From assembly GCA_965240325.2 (NCBI GenBank), contig OZ251232.1, forward strand, positions 806,001 to 870,000: a stretch of DNA of 64,000 bases. Direction: 5' to 3'. The stretch comes from Rebecca billardiae RCC1528 (lineage: Eukaryota > Haptophyta). Under the pieces are notes generated by a model. That model saw only the letters and a program-made list of their open reading frames with translations, ran no database searches and had not been told where the DNA came from. Position numbers and translations under genes: made by a program. This document shows, piece after piece, positions 39,476 to 49,710 of this stretch. Numbering within the stretch: the first letter of the stretch is position 1; each line of letters starts with the position of its first letter.

Positions 39476-42163
39476 GAGTCCACTCCACCGAAATCGCGGG
39501 TCTGCCCGGCCTCCTCGCTCTCCAAATGCCCGGGGGGGGGCCGGGCAGATTGCGCGCGTGCCCGGCCTCCGTGCATGCACGCGGCGTGCGCGGAGATCAT
39601 ACGGCGATCGCCCGAGATCATAAGTCGCGTGCGCGGGCCGCCCTCCCGCGGGGTGCGCGCGCGTGTTCGCACCCTGGCCGCCCGCATCGCCCGCGGCAGG
39701 CCGTCGCGCGCGCTCGCGGGCGGGCGCTAGGGTGCCCGGAACCCGATCGCGCTGTCGGTTCGCGCCCGCGCGCCTTCCGCCGCCGCCGCGGCCCGCCGGA
39801 ACGCCCGCAACGCACTGCCTGTATGGCCCGGTGAAAGCGCGGCCGCGTGGCGAGGCGAGGACGGCGATGTCAGGGCGGCGCACGTGCGTGTGACGTGTCT
39901 CGTGCGGTACTCTCGTCGACGGACCAGCGTCACGCGCGCCGCGGCTCCCGTTCCGACCACGCGCCGCGCGCGTGCCGCTCGGCGCGGCTGAGCCACTGCT
40001 CTGACGGCTCGTCGGTCAGCGCGGCCAAGTCGCACCCGCGACGGGCAGACGAGGCCGCGCGCCGGCTCCACGGGCGCAGGACTACGCGCGCTATCCTCCC
40101 TCCGCGAGGCGTAGGCGGCTGCGCCTCGAGACTGCCGCCGCGGCCGTGCCGCGCCCGAGCGTGTGATCAGACGGCACCGCGGGCACGTACCAGCAGTGGG
40201 ACGCGGCGCGCGGCGCGGCGCGTCGAGCGGAGTCACGCGGACGGCACGGCGACGACCCGTGACGGGCAGACGAGGCCGTGTTCTTCGGGCGCATATCTGC
40301 ACGCGCTAGCCTCCTTCCGCGAGGGGTAGGCGGCTGCGCCTCGAGACTGCCGCCGCGGCCATGCCGCGCCTGAGCGTGTGATCGGACGGCACCGCGGGCT
40401 ACACTTAGCACTACGGCCACCTCATGGCGATGGCTGGCCAGGTAGTGCGGCACGTCCATGCCTCCGGATGGGCATCGAGCGGTGGCGTGGTCGCCGAACC
40501 GCGTGGCGTAGTCCCAGAGCAGGTTGCTATCGGCCCTGATAAGTCCAGCGCTAGCCAGCATGTCCGTCGATGACGGCCGCGCTGTTGTCAAATGTCAGTC
40601 GCGACACACGTATTTGCAGCATCGCTCAGCGGCAGCTGTCTGACGCAGTCGCACGACTACTGCGCAGCCAACCTTGCTCGTCAGACGCACGGCGTGTGGA
40701 GTGAGACGGAACAGCGACAGTTCGGCATCCTCGCACGACATGCCTGAGAGTTCAGCATTCAGAAGGGTGACCCTGGCCCCTACTTGCCCATCCTTCCCAT
40801 GCTGCTCAGCTTTACGCGCGCCGGTCGCACGAGCCCGAGGACGTGGACGTGGACGTGAGAGTGGTCGAAAAGTTTGAAGGGAAGTTGTCACTCATGACCA
40901 CGCGCTCGTACGGCCACGCCAACCTGCCTACGCCTCACCCCGGTGACCCGGCCGTGGCGCGCGGTGGGACGGGCATTCACGCCCACCATGGCTTCCCTTC
41001 AAACTTCATCTGGACCCACGTACTGTACAATAGATGCTAGCGCAGTGCCGGCAGTGGGCCGCGGCGTGTGGCGCTGCTCGTCGAGTGGAGTCATGCGGAC
41101 GGCACAGCGACTAACAACATGCGTCGTCTCTCGAGTGTTGGTAGCTCTACAGATGAGCACGTGATTCCACACATCGCTAGGCTGAAAGTCGTGTTGGCCT
41201 GTGAGCTGGTTGGCTGCCAGTCTGTGTCACAGCAAGCCCGCGCGCCTGACAGGTGCTGGGCTGCAGGCTGGAGTCAAGAGAGCAAGTCATTTGCGACGCG
41301 TGCGTGACTGACTTCGTGCTGCAGGGACACGCAACGCGGAGCAAGCGCTACGGGCCAGACTCTTGCCCGAGGAGTGCGTCGGATCGTCGCCGTGCCGTCC
41401 GCGTGACTCCGCTCGACGCGCCGCGCCGCGCGCCGCGTCCCACTGCTGGTACGTGCCCGCGGTGCCGTCTGATCACACGCTCGGGCGCGGCACGGCCGCG
41501 GCGGCAGTCTCGAGGCGCAGCCGCCTACGCCTCGCGGAGGGAGGATAGCGCGCGTAGTCCTGCGCCCGTGGAGCCGGCGCGCGGCCTCGTCTGCCCGTCG
41601 CGGGTGCGACTTGGCCGCGCTGACCGACGAGCCGTCAGAGCAGTGGCTCAGCCGCGCCGAGCGGCACGCGCGCGGCGCGTGGTCGGAACGGGAGCCGCGG
41701 CGCGCGTGACGCTGGTCCGTCGACGAGAGTACCGCACGAGACACGTCACACGCACGTGCGCCGCCCTGACATCGCCGTCCTCGCCTCGCCACGCGGCCGC
41801 GCTTTCACCGGGCCATACAGGCAGTGCGTTGCGGGCGTTCCGGCGGGCCGCGGCGGCGGCGGAAGGCGCGCGGGCGCGAACCGACAGCGCGATCGGGTTC
41901 CGGGCACCCTAGCGCCCGCCCGCGAGCGCGCGCGACGGCCTGCCGCGGGCGATGCGGGCGGCCAGGGTGCGAACACGCGCGCGCACCCCGCGGTAGGGCG
42001 GCCCGCGCACGCGACTTATGATCTCGGGCGATCGCCGTATGATCTCCGCGCACGCCGCGTGCATGCACGGAGGCCGGGCACGCGCGCAATCTGCCCGGCC
42101 CCCCCCCGGGCATTTGGAGAGCGAGGAGGCCGGGCAGACCCGCGATTTCGGTGGAGTGGACTC
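39476..42163. mobile_element. 2.7-kb element with ~780-bp terminal inverted repeats
   Basis: Arms 39476-40255 and 41385-42163 are inverted and more than 99% alike by eye, with at least one substitution (39,642 against its partner near 41,993). Tips read GAGTCCACTCCACCGAAATC. The element is flanked by CAGCT on both sides (39471-39475 and 42164-42168), a 5-bp target duplication. The 1.13-kb centre contains a diverged direct copy (about 40263-40410) of arm bases 40042-40190, and a fragment near 41,041-41,106. No transposase motif in any frame, so it is non-autonomous or foldback-like. Confidence 0.85.
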
Positions 42164-42273
42164 CAGCTGCTCACTAGCTGGTGATGAAAAAAAGCACACT
42201 GACGTCATCGTACCTCACGGATACAAATGCTTCCGGATCCCCCCCATCACGAGTACCCTGCCAAAGTTAGCGC

Positions 42274-44802
42274 TCACTCGGCGCCGCGCCCAAAGTACAC
42301 GTTGGCGACGAGCGCGCCGCGCCGAATGTGCACGCCGATGTCACAGCCGCGCGGGCCGCACAGCGCGGCGGAGATGTTGTCCGCGCGCGCCGCGAGCTCG
42401 GCGCTCGGCCGAAAGAGCCAGCCGATCAGCGCTCGCAGCCCGGCCCCGCCAAACCCGACGTGCGCGCCGTACCACGCGCGGAAGTGCTGGTTCGCCGCGA
42501 GGTGGAGCACGTTGGGCGCGGCCGTCGGGAGCGGCATGCAGATCTCGTCGTCGCCGTCGCACCCGCCCGCCGCGAGCAGATCCGTGCACAGCGCCTGCTC
42601 GGCCGGGAGCCACTCGGTGGAGCGGCGCATCGGACCGCCGACGCGCGCGAGCACGCGCGCGCGCACGGCTTCGGGCAGCGAGCGCACGTCGGCGGCGAAC
42701 GGGAGCTCGAGCCCCGGCGCCCACGAGCCGTCGATGACGACCGCGCGGCCCGACGCCATCGCGAGCAGCGCGTGGGCCAGGAGGCTGATCGCGCGATTCG
42801 CCAGGTTGTAGCAGTAGCACACGCCGACGAGCAGGCGGCGCCCGCCCGGCGGCTCGTCCGCGCCCGTCATGCGCGCGTGCAGCGCCTCGTACTCCGCCAC
42901 GAGCCGCTCGACGCGCGCCACCTCCTCCGCCTCCGCCCCCGCCCCCGCCCCCGCCTCGGCGTCGGCGTCGGCGGCGCCATCCGGCTCGGCGGGCTCGGCA
43001 CCCTCGCCGGCGCCGCGCTCGGCGCGGCCCCCGTCCGCGCCGCCCGGCGAGCCGTCCGGAGCGCCGAGGCTCAGCGCCGCCTGGAGCGAGCGCTGCGCCT
43101 CCGCCGCCGCGCGCGCCGCGGCACTGCTGTCGCCGAGCACGCGCACGCCGCGCGAGGCGCGCCCGTCGGCCTCGCCGCCCACGTCCGCGAGCGCGCGCAG
43201 CATCGGCCCGTCCGCGCACGAGACGGCCGCCGCGTGCTCGCGCGTGAACGAGTAGTGCGGGCGCGCGGCCGGCGGCAGCGCGCTCGCGTGCATGCCGCCG
43301 AGCGGCGACGCGGCGCGCGCGCACGCCTCGAAGCGGTTCGGGTAGACCACGTAATGCCGCAGCGGCGGCGCGGCCGAGGCGGGCCGTCCGGCGGCCGCGG
43401 CGCGCGCCGCCGTGCCGTGCTGCAGCCCGGCGGCGAGCGCGGTGAAGGTGGAGAGGTGTGTGCCGACCAGGTGGCGCGTGCGAGCGAGGAGCAGCAGCTC
43501 GAGCACGGCGTCCTGCTGCTGCGCGCGCGCGCCCACGGCCTCGCGATGCCCGTCGATGCGCGTGCGCACCTCGCTGTTCCACACACCGCGCCGCCCGAGC
43601 AGCGCGCGCACGTGCTCGCCCGCCGCCGTGCTGTCCGAGCCGACAAAGACGTGGTGCTCGTCGGGCAGGCCGTGCGCGGCGGCGACGTCGCGCGCGCAGG
43701 CGGCGTAGATGTCGAGCTCGGGCGTGATCGCGCTCGCGTGGCTGTCCGCCGCCTGCTGCGCGCGCGCGGCGAGGCTGCGCGGCTGCACCGCCGAGAGCGA
43801 CTCCGCCTCAGCGATGAGCGCCCGCACGCGCTCCGCCTCCGCCGCCGCGCCCTCCCACAGCGCGCCGTCGAGCTGCTCGTGCGCCTTGAGCAGCCAGCTG
43901 GCCGCTTGGTCCGGCCACGCCGCGCGCAGGTGGAGCCCGCCCGTGCGCGCGTGCATCGTCGCCACGTGCCCCGTCCGCGCAAACAGCGCCTTCCGCTCCT
44001 CCCCGGCCACGGCCCGCACGTCCCCCGGGCATTCGGGCGCACCTGCAACGTGCTCGTACACGTCAGCGGCAACCTCGACCTCGCCCGCGTCGGCAAACAT
44101 GCGGCCGGCCATCACGAGCGAGGAGAACTCGCCGCGCGCGTAGACGGTCTTGACGCCGCGCATCTGCGCCAGCTTCAGCGCGTCTTCCACCCGCGGCGGG
44201 CAGCGCGCCGAGGTCGCGCGCACCAAGTAGGCCTGAGCGAGCGCGCGCGCGCGCTCCTCCTGCAGCCGTGCGACCACCGCCTCGCTGGGCGGGTCGGCGG
44301 CGCGCGTGAGCGGCGCGGCGAGGGCGTCGGCAAGGCGTAGCAGCTCGTCCAAGTGGGGGCCGAACGCCGCGCCCGTCGTCGGCGTCCGGTCGAGCAGGCC
44401 GGCGGCCTCGACGTCGGCGGGCAGCTTCGGGCAGCAGCTCGCCACGCGCACGAGGCCGAGGACCGTCGTGCGCAGCGGCAGCAGGAGGTTCTCGAGCGGG
44501 ACGGCTGCGCACGTGCGTGCACGCTCGGGGTACTCGACCACCCACGCGCAGTAGCCCGCGGCCTCCGCCCTCGGGTCGGGCTCGATCAAAAACTCGGCCA
44601 GCTCGGAGCCGAACAGCGCATGCACGCTCGTGTTGCACGTGCGCAGGTACGCTGTGGCCACGCGCAGGAGCTGGGCGTGCTCCTCGCCAAATGGCGCGGG
44701 CACCTGCGCGCCGGAGGCGTCGAGCACGACGCGGTCCTCCGTCTGCGCCAAGCCCGCCCACACGAGCGCGAGCAGAGTGAGCACGCGCGCCCTCGTCGCC
44801 AT
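42274..44802 (-). CDS. Fucosyltransferase-like secreted protein with permuted domain order
   Basis: 842 aa, no intron, with signal peptide MATRARVLTLLALVWAGLAQ. Residues ~30-350 are helical and TPR-like (MFADAGEVEVAADVYEHVAG). At ~385 comes HVFVGSDS and at ~446 ARTRHLVGTHLSTFTALAA, which are the C-terminal nucleotide-sugar motifs of GT-B fucosyltransferases (compare the ATDD and LVCTFSS motifs of FUT8-type enzymes). At ~664 comes GVCYCYNLANRAISLLAHAL and at ~824 IGVHIRRG, which normally come first. The chain stops 11 residues later. So the domain is either circularly permuted or built from two partial copies. An acidic Ala/Gly linker (~590-640) would join the old termini. The gene lies between two long-TIR elements, 106 and 82 bp from their target duplications. 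Confidence 0.65.
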   Translation of the reverse strand: MATRARVLTLLALVWAGLAQTEDRVVLDASGAQVPAPFGEEHAQLLRVATAYLRTCNTSVHALFGSELAEFLIEPDPRAEAAGYCAWVVEYPERARTCAAVPLENLLLPLRTTVLGLVRVASCCPKLPADVEAAGLLDRTPTTGAAFGPHLDELLRLADALAAPLTRAADPPSEAVVARLQEERARALAQAYLVRATSARCPPRVEDALKLAQMRGVKTVYARGEFSSLVMAGRMFADAGEVEVAADVYEHVAGAPECPGDVRAVAGEERKALFARTGHVATMHARTGGLHLRAAWPDQAASWLLKAHEQLDGALWEGAAAEAERVRALIAEAESLSAVQPRSLAARAQQAADSHASAITPELDIYAACARDVAAAHGLPDEHHVFVGSDSTAAGEHVRALLGRRGVWNSEVRTRIDGHREAVGARAQQQDAVLELLLLARTRHLVGTHLSTFTALAAGLQHGTAARAAAAGRPASAAPPLRHYVVYPNRFEACARAASPLGGMHASALPPAARPHYSFTREHAAAVSCADGPMLRALADVGGEADGRASRGVRVLGDSSAAARAAAEAQRSLQAALSLGAPDGSPGGADGGRAERGAGEGAEPAEPDGAADADAEAGAGAGAEAEEVARVERLVAEYEALHARMTGADEPPGGRRLLVGVCYCYNLANRAISLLAHALLAMASGRAVVIDGSWAPGLELPFAADVRSLPEAVRARVLARVGGPMRRSTEWLPAEQALCTDLLAAGGCDGDDEICMPLPTAAPNVLHLAANQHFRAWYGAHVGFGGAGLRALIGWLFRPSAELAARADNISAALCGPRGCDIGVHIRRGALVANVYFGRGAE

Positions 44803-44890
44803 TCTCGCCGGTCGTCAAGCCGCTCGAGTCCGGAGGAAGCCTGATCTGACAAGAAAATTGAAAACTGAGATCGCGAAGACGATGATCAAC

Positions 44891-46002
44891 CAAGGGTGTC
44901 CAGGGTCCGCAACAGCCAGTGCGCAGCGCGGCAGAGGCTGTGACATCGCGAGGTCGCCGCTCGCCAGTGGGACTCGCCCGCCCGCCGCCGTGCACGGCGG
45001 CGGAGCCGCTCGCGCCGTGCGCTCCTGCGGCCGTCGGATCGGGCTGCGTAGGCGGCGCGCGGCTTGGGCCGTCGCTGAGCCACCCAGCGCCCCTCGCTGC
45101 GCCGCGCGCCTTCCTCGTCCTCGCCTCCTCCGCGCCTTGAAGCAGCACGCACACGCGCGGCGCCGCCACAAAAGCAGCGCAGGCGCTCGCGTGCAAGCGC
45201 GCGCGCGCAGCGCGCGACGGGCTCGACTCAGGGCTCGCGCCGCTGCGGGGGCATGCAGCACCATCACATGCGCGCGCGACGCCACCTCGAGCCTGCGCGT
45301 TTGACCGTCAGTGCACGCTGATGCACGTTACAAAATGGTCTGACTTGGCATCATCACACGTGCGACGGAAGCTTCCACAACGGGCCTTGAGTACGTCGAC
45401 GCGATCGATGCGGGGACGGTTATGCTTGCGTGCGCTTCTCTTGTGGTCTCCACGCTTGCTGAGAAGCGCCGCGTACGTAGCTGTCATCGTGTCTTGCCTA
45501 AGAAGTCGTCCTGACGCATGGCAGGTTCTGGTCAGATTGGGCCTACTTCAACACGAGGACGTGTGAGCATTTGGCGCGTGACGGTCACAGCGATGCGCAA
45601 GTTCGAGGTGGCGTCGCGCGCACATGTGATGGTGCTGCATGCCCCCGCAGCGGCGCGAGCCCTGAGTCGAGCCCGTCGCGCGCTGCGCGCGCGCGCTTGC
45701 ACGCGAGCGCCTGCGCTGCTTTTGTGGCGGCGCCGCGCGTGTGCGTGCTGCTTCAAGGCGCGGAGGAGGCGAGGACGAGGAAGGCGCGCGGCGCAGCGAG
45801 GGGCGCTGGGTGGCTCAGCGACGGCCCAAGCCGCGCGCCGCCTACGCAGCCCGATCCGACGGCCGCAGGAGCGCACGGCGCGAGCGGCTCCGCCGCCGTG
45901 CACGGCGGCGGGCGGGCGAGTCCCACTGGCGAGCGGCGACCTCGCGATGTCACAGCCTCTGCCGCGCTGCGCACTGGCTGTTGCGGACCCTGGACACCCT
46001 TG
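44891..46002. mobile_element. 1.1-kb element with 400-bp terminal inverted repeats
   Basis: Arms 44891-45290 and 45603-46002 are inverted, 400 bp each, nearly identical (a C/T difference near 45,270). Tips read CAAGGGTGTCCAGGGTCCGC. The 7-bp direct repeat GATCAAC flanks both ends (44884-44890 and 46003-46009). The CAAGGGTGTCC tip and 7-bp duplication resemble hAT-type elements, which usually make 8 bp; assignment is tentative. The spacer (45291-45602) has no gene. It lies in the head-to-head spacer of the permuted glycosyltransferase and the type I membrane protein. Confidence 0.85.
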
Positions 46003-46106
46003 GATCAACAATGATCAACATCGTGCTCTCGGTTGCTCAGTGGCAAAAGTCGACGCGAGTTGCCGAGCTTCGCGTCGTCGGCTCGGCCGGCCCAGTTTGC
46101 GCGGGC

Positions 46107-47662
46107 ATGGCTCGAGCCGGCTGGACGTGGCGTCGGGCGTGGCCCCTCGTAGGCACGCTCCTCGCCGGCTTGGCTGAGCCGGGCACGGCCTCGGACTTGA
46201 GGATCAGGGGCACAGCTCTGGAGATTCCCACCGATTGCGCGCCGATCACCATCGTCTACGAGCACTCGGCGGACCACGGCTGCGCCTTCTTCAGGGTGAA
46301 TGACCAGCATGGCACGCAGGTGCTGCACGGGGACTGCGCGCTGCGCAACGAGCGCGGGCATCGCCAGTCCATCTGCCTGCCGTATGGCTCGTACACCTTC
46401 AACATGTGCGCGCAGTCGCATGCGATGCGAGCGCCCGCCACATCTCGTGCCGCTGCGCGCGCGCCCGCCCAGCGCCCGCCCACACATCCGGCGGCGCGCG
46501 TGCCGCTTGCCGCCTCGGCTGTGTGCGCGCCCGCCTACCAGTGAGTACGACGGGAAGCTCTTCGCGGCGGGCAGTCGCTGGTCCGTGTACACGGGGTACC
46601 CGGAGAAAGGCATGCTCCTCACCACGCTCGTGCCCATCGGCAACTTCAGCGCCAGCGTGAGCTTCCAGCTGCCAGACCCTGCGCCCATGATTCGGCAGCG
46701 CCACAGGCACCCTACCCGCTCCAGCGGCGGCGGTGGCAGCGCGCCACCCGCAGCCGTGCGCTGGAGCGGCGGCGGCGAGGACTACCTGACGCTACGCCTC
46801 GAGCCGGACACTGTGCCGGACGACGGCTCGATGGGCGAGTGGAGCGTGATCGAGATCTACTCGGCGGGCTCGGCGCTGCCGCACACGGTCGCGCAGGGCC
46901 GGATGCAGCGCGGCCACGGCGCGACCTTCAGTGTCCGACCGGGGCGGTACCGACTCTCGCTGTGAGCGCGCCCGGGGCTGCGCGGACAGCCGGGCCCGCC
47001 GGCGCGCACGCGGCGCGAGCGCGCGCGCGCGACCCGCTCACGCCCGCCCTCGCCCCGGGCCCGCCCCATGCGCCCGCCCCCGCAGCATGCCGTACCACTA
47101 CTACCACAACGACCGGCCGTGCTGCCTGTACGAGCTGCTGCACCGGCACGGCAAGGACGGGCGCGACAGCCAGGTGCTCGCGGCTGGCGCGAGCGACGGC
47201 GACGTGGACTTTGTCGTCAGGGCCGGGCCTGATGGCAACGTGGTGCGCGTCGTGGCTCCAACCGCGCCTGGCTCTGCGCGGGCGCTGCCGGCAGGCCGCA
47301 CGTCGGCGCACCCGGGGCTCGACGCACTGGCCAGCGCACGCGCGCGTGCGCCAGGCCGCGCTGCAGCGCTCGCGGCTCTCGTCCTCGCGCCGCTCGTGCT
47401 GGTCGCCGTCATGGTGGTGCGTCGGGCGTTGCGGGAAAGCGGCGACACCTCGGCATCCAATGCGCATGCGCCGGCAGTGCGCGTCGAGCTCGCGCACGGC
47501 GTCTCGGCGTGTGGTGCTCGCGCCGCGGCAGAGTCGTCATCGGAGACGATGGACTCGAAATCGGCCGAGGCCGAGTTGACCGCCGCACCGACAACCGCCC
47601 ACGCCGCTGCCAGGCTGACGCAAGGGGCGTGTCGTGCGGCAGGTGCATCTGCGCTGCTGTGA
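46107..47662 (+). CDS. Type I membrane protein with unknown ectodomain
   Basis: Three exons, 46107-46414, 46542-46961 and 47086-47662; introns of 127 and 124 bp; phases agree; 434 aa. Without the second splice the frame would stop at 46965, but GTGAGC there is a textbook donor and exon 3 restores an open frame. A signal peptide (~1-30) is followed by a beta-rich, Cys-containing ectodomain (DHGCAFFRVNDQHGTQVLHG; later GEWSVIEIYSAGSALPHTVA). One transmembrane helix lies at ~335-354 (AALAALVLAPLVLVAVMVV), then an 80-residue Ser/Ala-rich tail. It looks like a cell-surface protein; no family recognised. Confidence 0.7.
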
Positions 47663-47825
47663 CTGTGAGGGACTCACGACGAGCCGTGGTCGTGGGTCAC
47701 GCACTCCAGACCGTCCAGTGAACTGCGACCAACTACTCCAGCTGGCCGTGGCCCGTGTCAGCCGTGGACGCCTCGTCCTGAGTCCTGATGGCTGATCGAT
47801 CGCGACTTCCGTCACATCGCGACGA

Positions 47826-47828
<3 letters not shown>

Positions 47829-47856
<28 letters not shown>
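47829..47856. repeat. (AT)14 microsatellite
   Basis: Uninterrupted AT dinucleotide run. Confidence 0.95.
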
Positions 47857-47860
<4 letters not shown>

Positions 47861-48452
47861 GCGCATAATAAATTCGTAGTCGTCTCGAGTCATATCATCT
47901 GAACGAAATATATATTCCGCGGGACTGCGTCGCCGCACTCACCGTGACCGTCACTGCGCCTGCGGCGCTGGCGCTGTCTGGACTGCGCGACGTTATTGAC
48001 GTCGCATTGAATCGGACTACGACGACGAACGCAGCGCGGATCGACGACTGCGTGTCAGTGTCACGTTATATGAACGGCACTACCGTTGAACTTGAACTTC
48101 AAAACCGAATTATTATAAGTGCTGATGAACGAATAACTTATAATAATGCACTGCAAGCAGCGCTTGAAGTCCTGAACTCAGTGAATGAAGACGGTTCGCG
48201 CGTGGCACGGTGCAGGTCAGACCGTGCAGGACCGTGAGTTGAGTGCAGAGTGGACTGACCAGTCAGATAATCATAGCATCGAACTTTCGAAGCTAATACG
48301 AATACACTCACTAGTCACTACTTGCAGTATAGTCTCCCCGGTACCTAGTCCTCGTGAACAGAATTCAGGCTGCTTTCTGCATGAAAAACCGTTCAAACTC
48401 ACGTATACATGACTCATATATATATAGCACCCGCATACCACCATTTAATGAA

Positions 48453-48501
48453 CCGACAGGCGACACCTGCTCGTTCAGTACTACTAGCTGTCGCCTGTCG
48501 G
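48453..48501. repeat. 13-bp-stem hairpin
   Basis: CCGACAGGCGACA (48453-48465) pairs perfectly with TGTCGCCTGTCGG (48489-48501) around a 23-base loop. It sits directly next to a dispersed repeat. It could be the core of a small foldback element or a structured transcript end. Confidence 0.65.
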
Positions 48502-48506
48502 GCGTC

Positions 48507-48555
48507 AATCTCGCCTGCCTAAGCTGTGTGCGTCTCTTATTCTTATAGTAAACTG
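48507..48555 (+). repeat. Dispersed repeat shared by three spacers, copy 2
   Basis: AATCTCGCCTGCCTAAGCTG and the following GTGCGTCTCTTATTCTTA block match the complement of 35634-35680 with one substitution and a 2-bp insertion. Confidence 0.75.
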
Positions 48556-49710
48556 CATAAGCCGAACTATAGTACTCTATAGTAGGCTAGTAGACTCTAG
48601 CTTAGCAGTGATGAGTCACTTATTAAAGTGAGTGCCTTTCAGGTGTCGGGACTGTGGGTCTGTGGCTGATTGTGTAGAGTTCTTGAGTCACCAAGGGCGT
48701 TCCCTGGATCCTGCCACACGCTCCGCGAGGGGTTAACCCCCCCTGGGGGGGGTAACCCCTCCGGACTGGCGCTGCGCCAGTGGCGGCCGCCGACCCGGAC
48801 TGCGGCGCACCAGCGCTTGGCGCGCGCGCGGCGCGGCGCGCTGCGGCCGTCGAGTTGCCATGCGAAGGCGGCGCGTTGCTTGCGTGGCATAGGAACACGG
48901 CCATGCTCCGCACTGCGCCCCGCAGCTCGCTCCTCGTCGACTTAACCGCGCCTACGATCAGCGCGCATGCGAGCGTCGCCTCGGAATGAGCAGCCCGCGC
49001 CGGCCGCTCAGCCGTGAGCGCCCGCCTGGCAGCGCGAGGGCGGTCAGCTCGGGCCCGCTCGGGGCACGAGCTGCGGCTGAGCGAGGAAGCATGGCCATGT
49101 GCCTGCGCGCAAGCCGCGCCGCCTTGAGACATCGATCGTGCGCGTTGATGCAGCTTCAGACGGCTGTCGACGAATGCCGATCAGCCTGCACGAGCCTTGC
49201 ATGTCAGTGGAGATGGAACAACACAACACTGTCAACAGACCGTGAGCGCCCTGAACTCTGAAGCGGCTGAATATGAGTCTTCGGGTTGAACTGAAGCGTG
49301 TCGGCGCGCAGCGACTCGTGTACATCTGTGTGCATCGTCTGCGCGCGTGGCTGCCGTCATGCCATGCCTGAGTCGTTGCTCTGATGAGGAGTCCTGTCAA
49401 GGGCACCGCGACATTCGCAAGGGCAAGAAGAATAGTTGCGTGCAAGGTGCATGCCGTCGGCGGTGCGCACCGCCACCAGCGCGGCGGCGACTCAGGCGAG
49501 CGTCGCCGTCGCTCACCGTCGGACCGTCGACGGTTCTGTGCCCCTCCGTGCTGCAGTCTGGTAGATCGCAGCGGCGCAGCACAAAAGATATATATATATA
49601 TATGTCAACGCGAGCCCTCATCAGGTTCCCCATGGAGGTGGCCTTTGCGTTTCAAGGCCGACTGCGTAGGTGGGAAAGCTGCGCAGGCAGCGTGTCGCTC
49701 GCTGCGACGC

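Larger units (their letters stand above)
47663..49710. other. 2-kb convergent intergenic region
   Basis: Contains (AT)14 at 47829-47856, a hairpin at 48453-48501, a dispersed repeat at 48507-48555 and a G/C-run palindrome near 48,730-48,762 (AGGGGTTA...TAACCCCT). A second short (AT)n lies near 49,589. Open frames are short and unconvincing. Confidence 0.45.

Noticed and set aside
39727-41912. Duplicate Arg-rich proteins in the 39-42 kb arms
   Set aside because: Again arm sequence read twice, with no domain and no start context.
39476-46003. Large inverted repeats as long-read fold-back assembly errors
   Set aside because: Arms differ by small substitutions, cores are asymmetric, and each element has a direct target duplication outside the arms.
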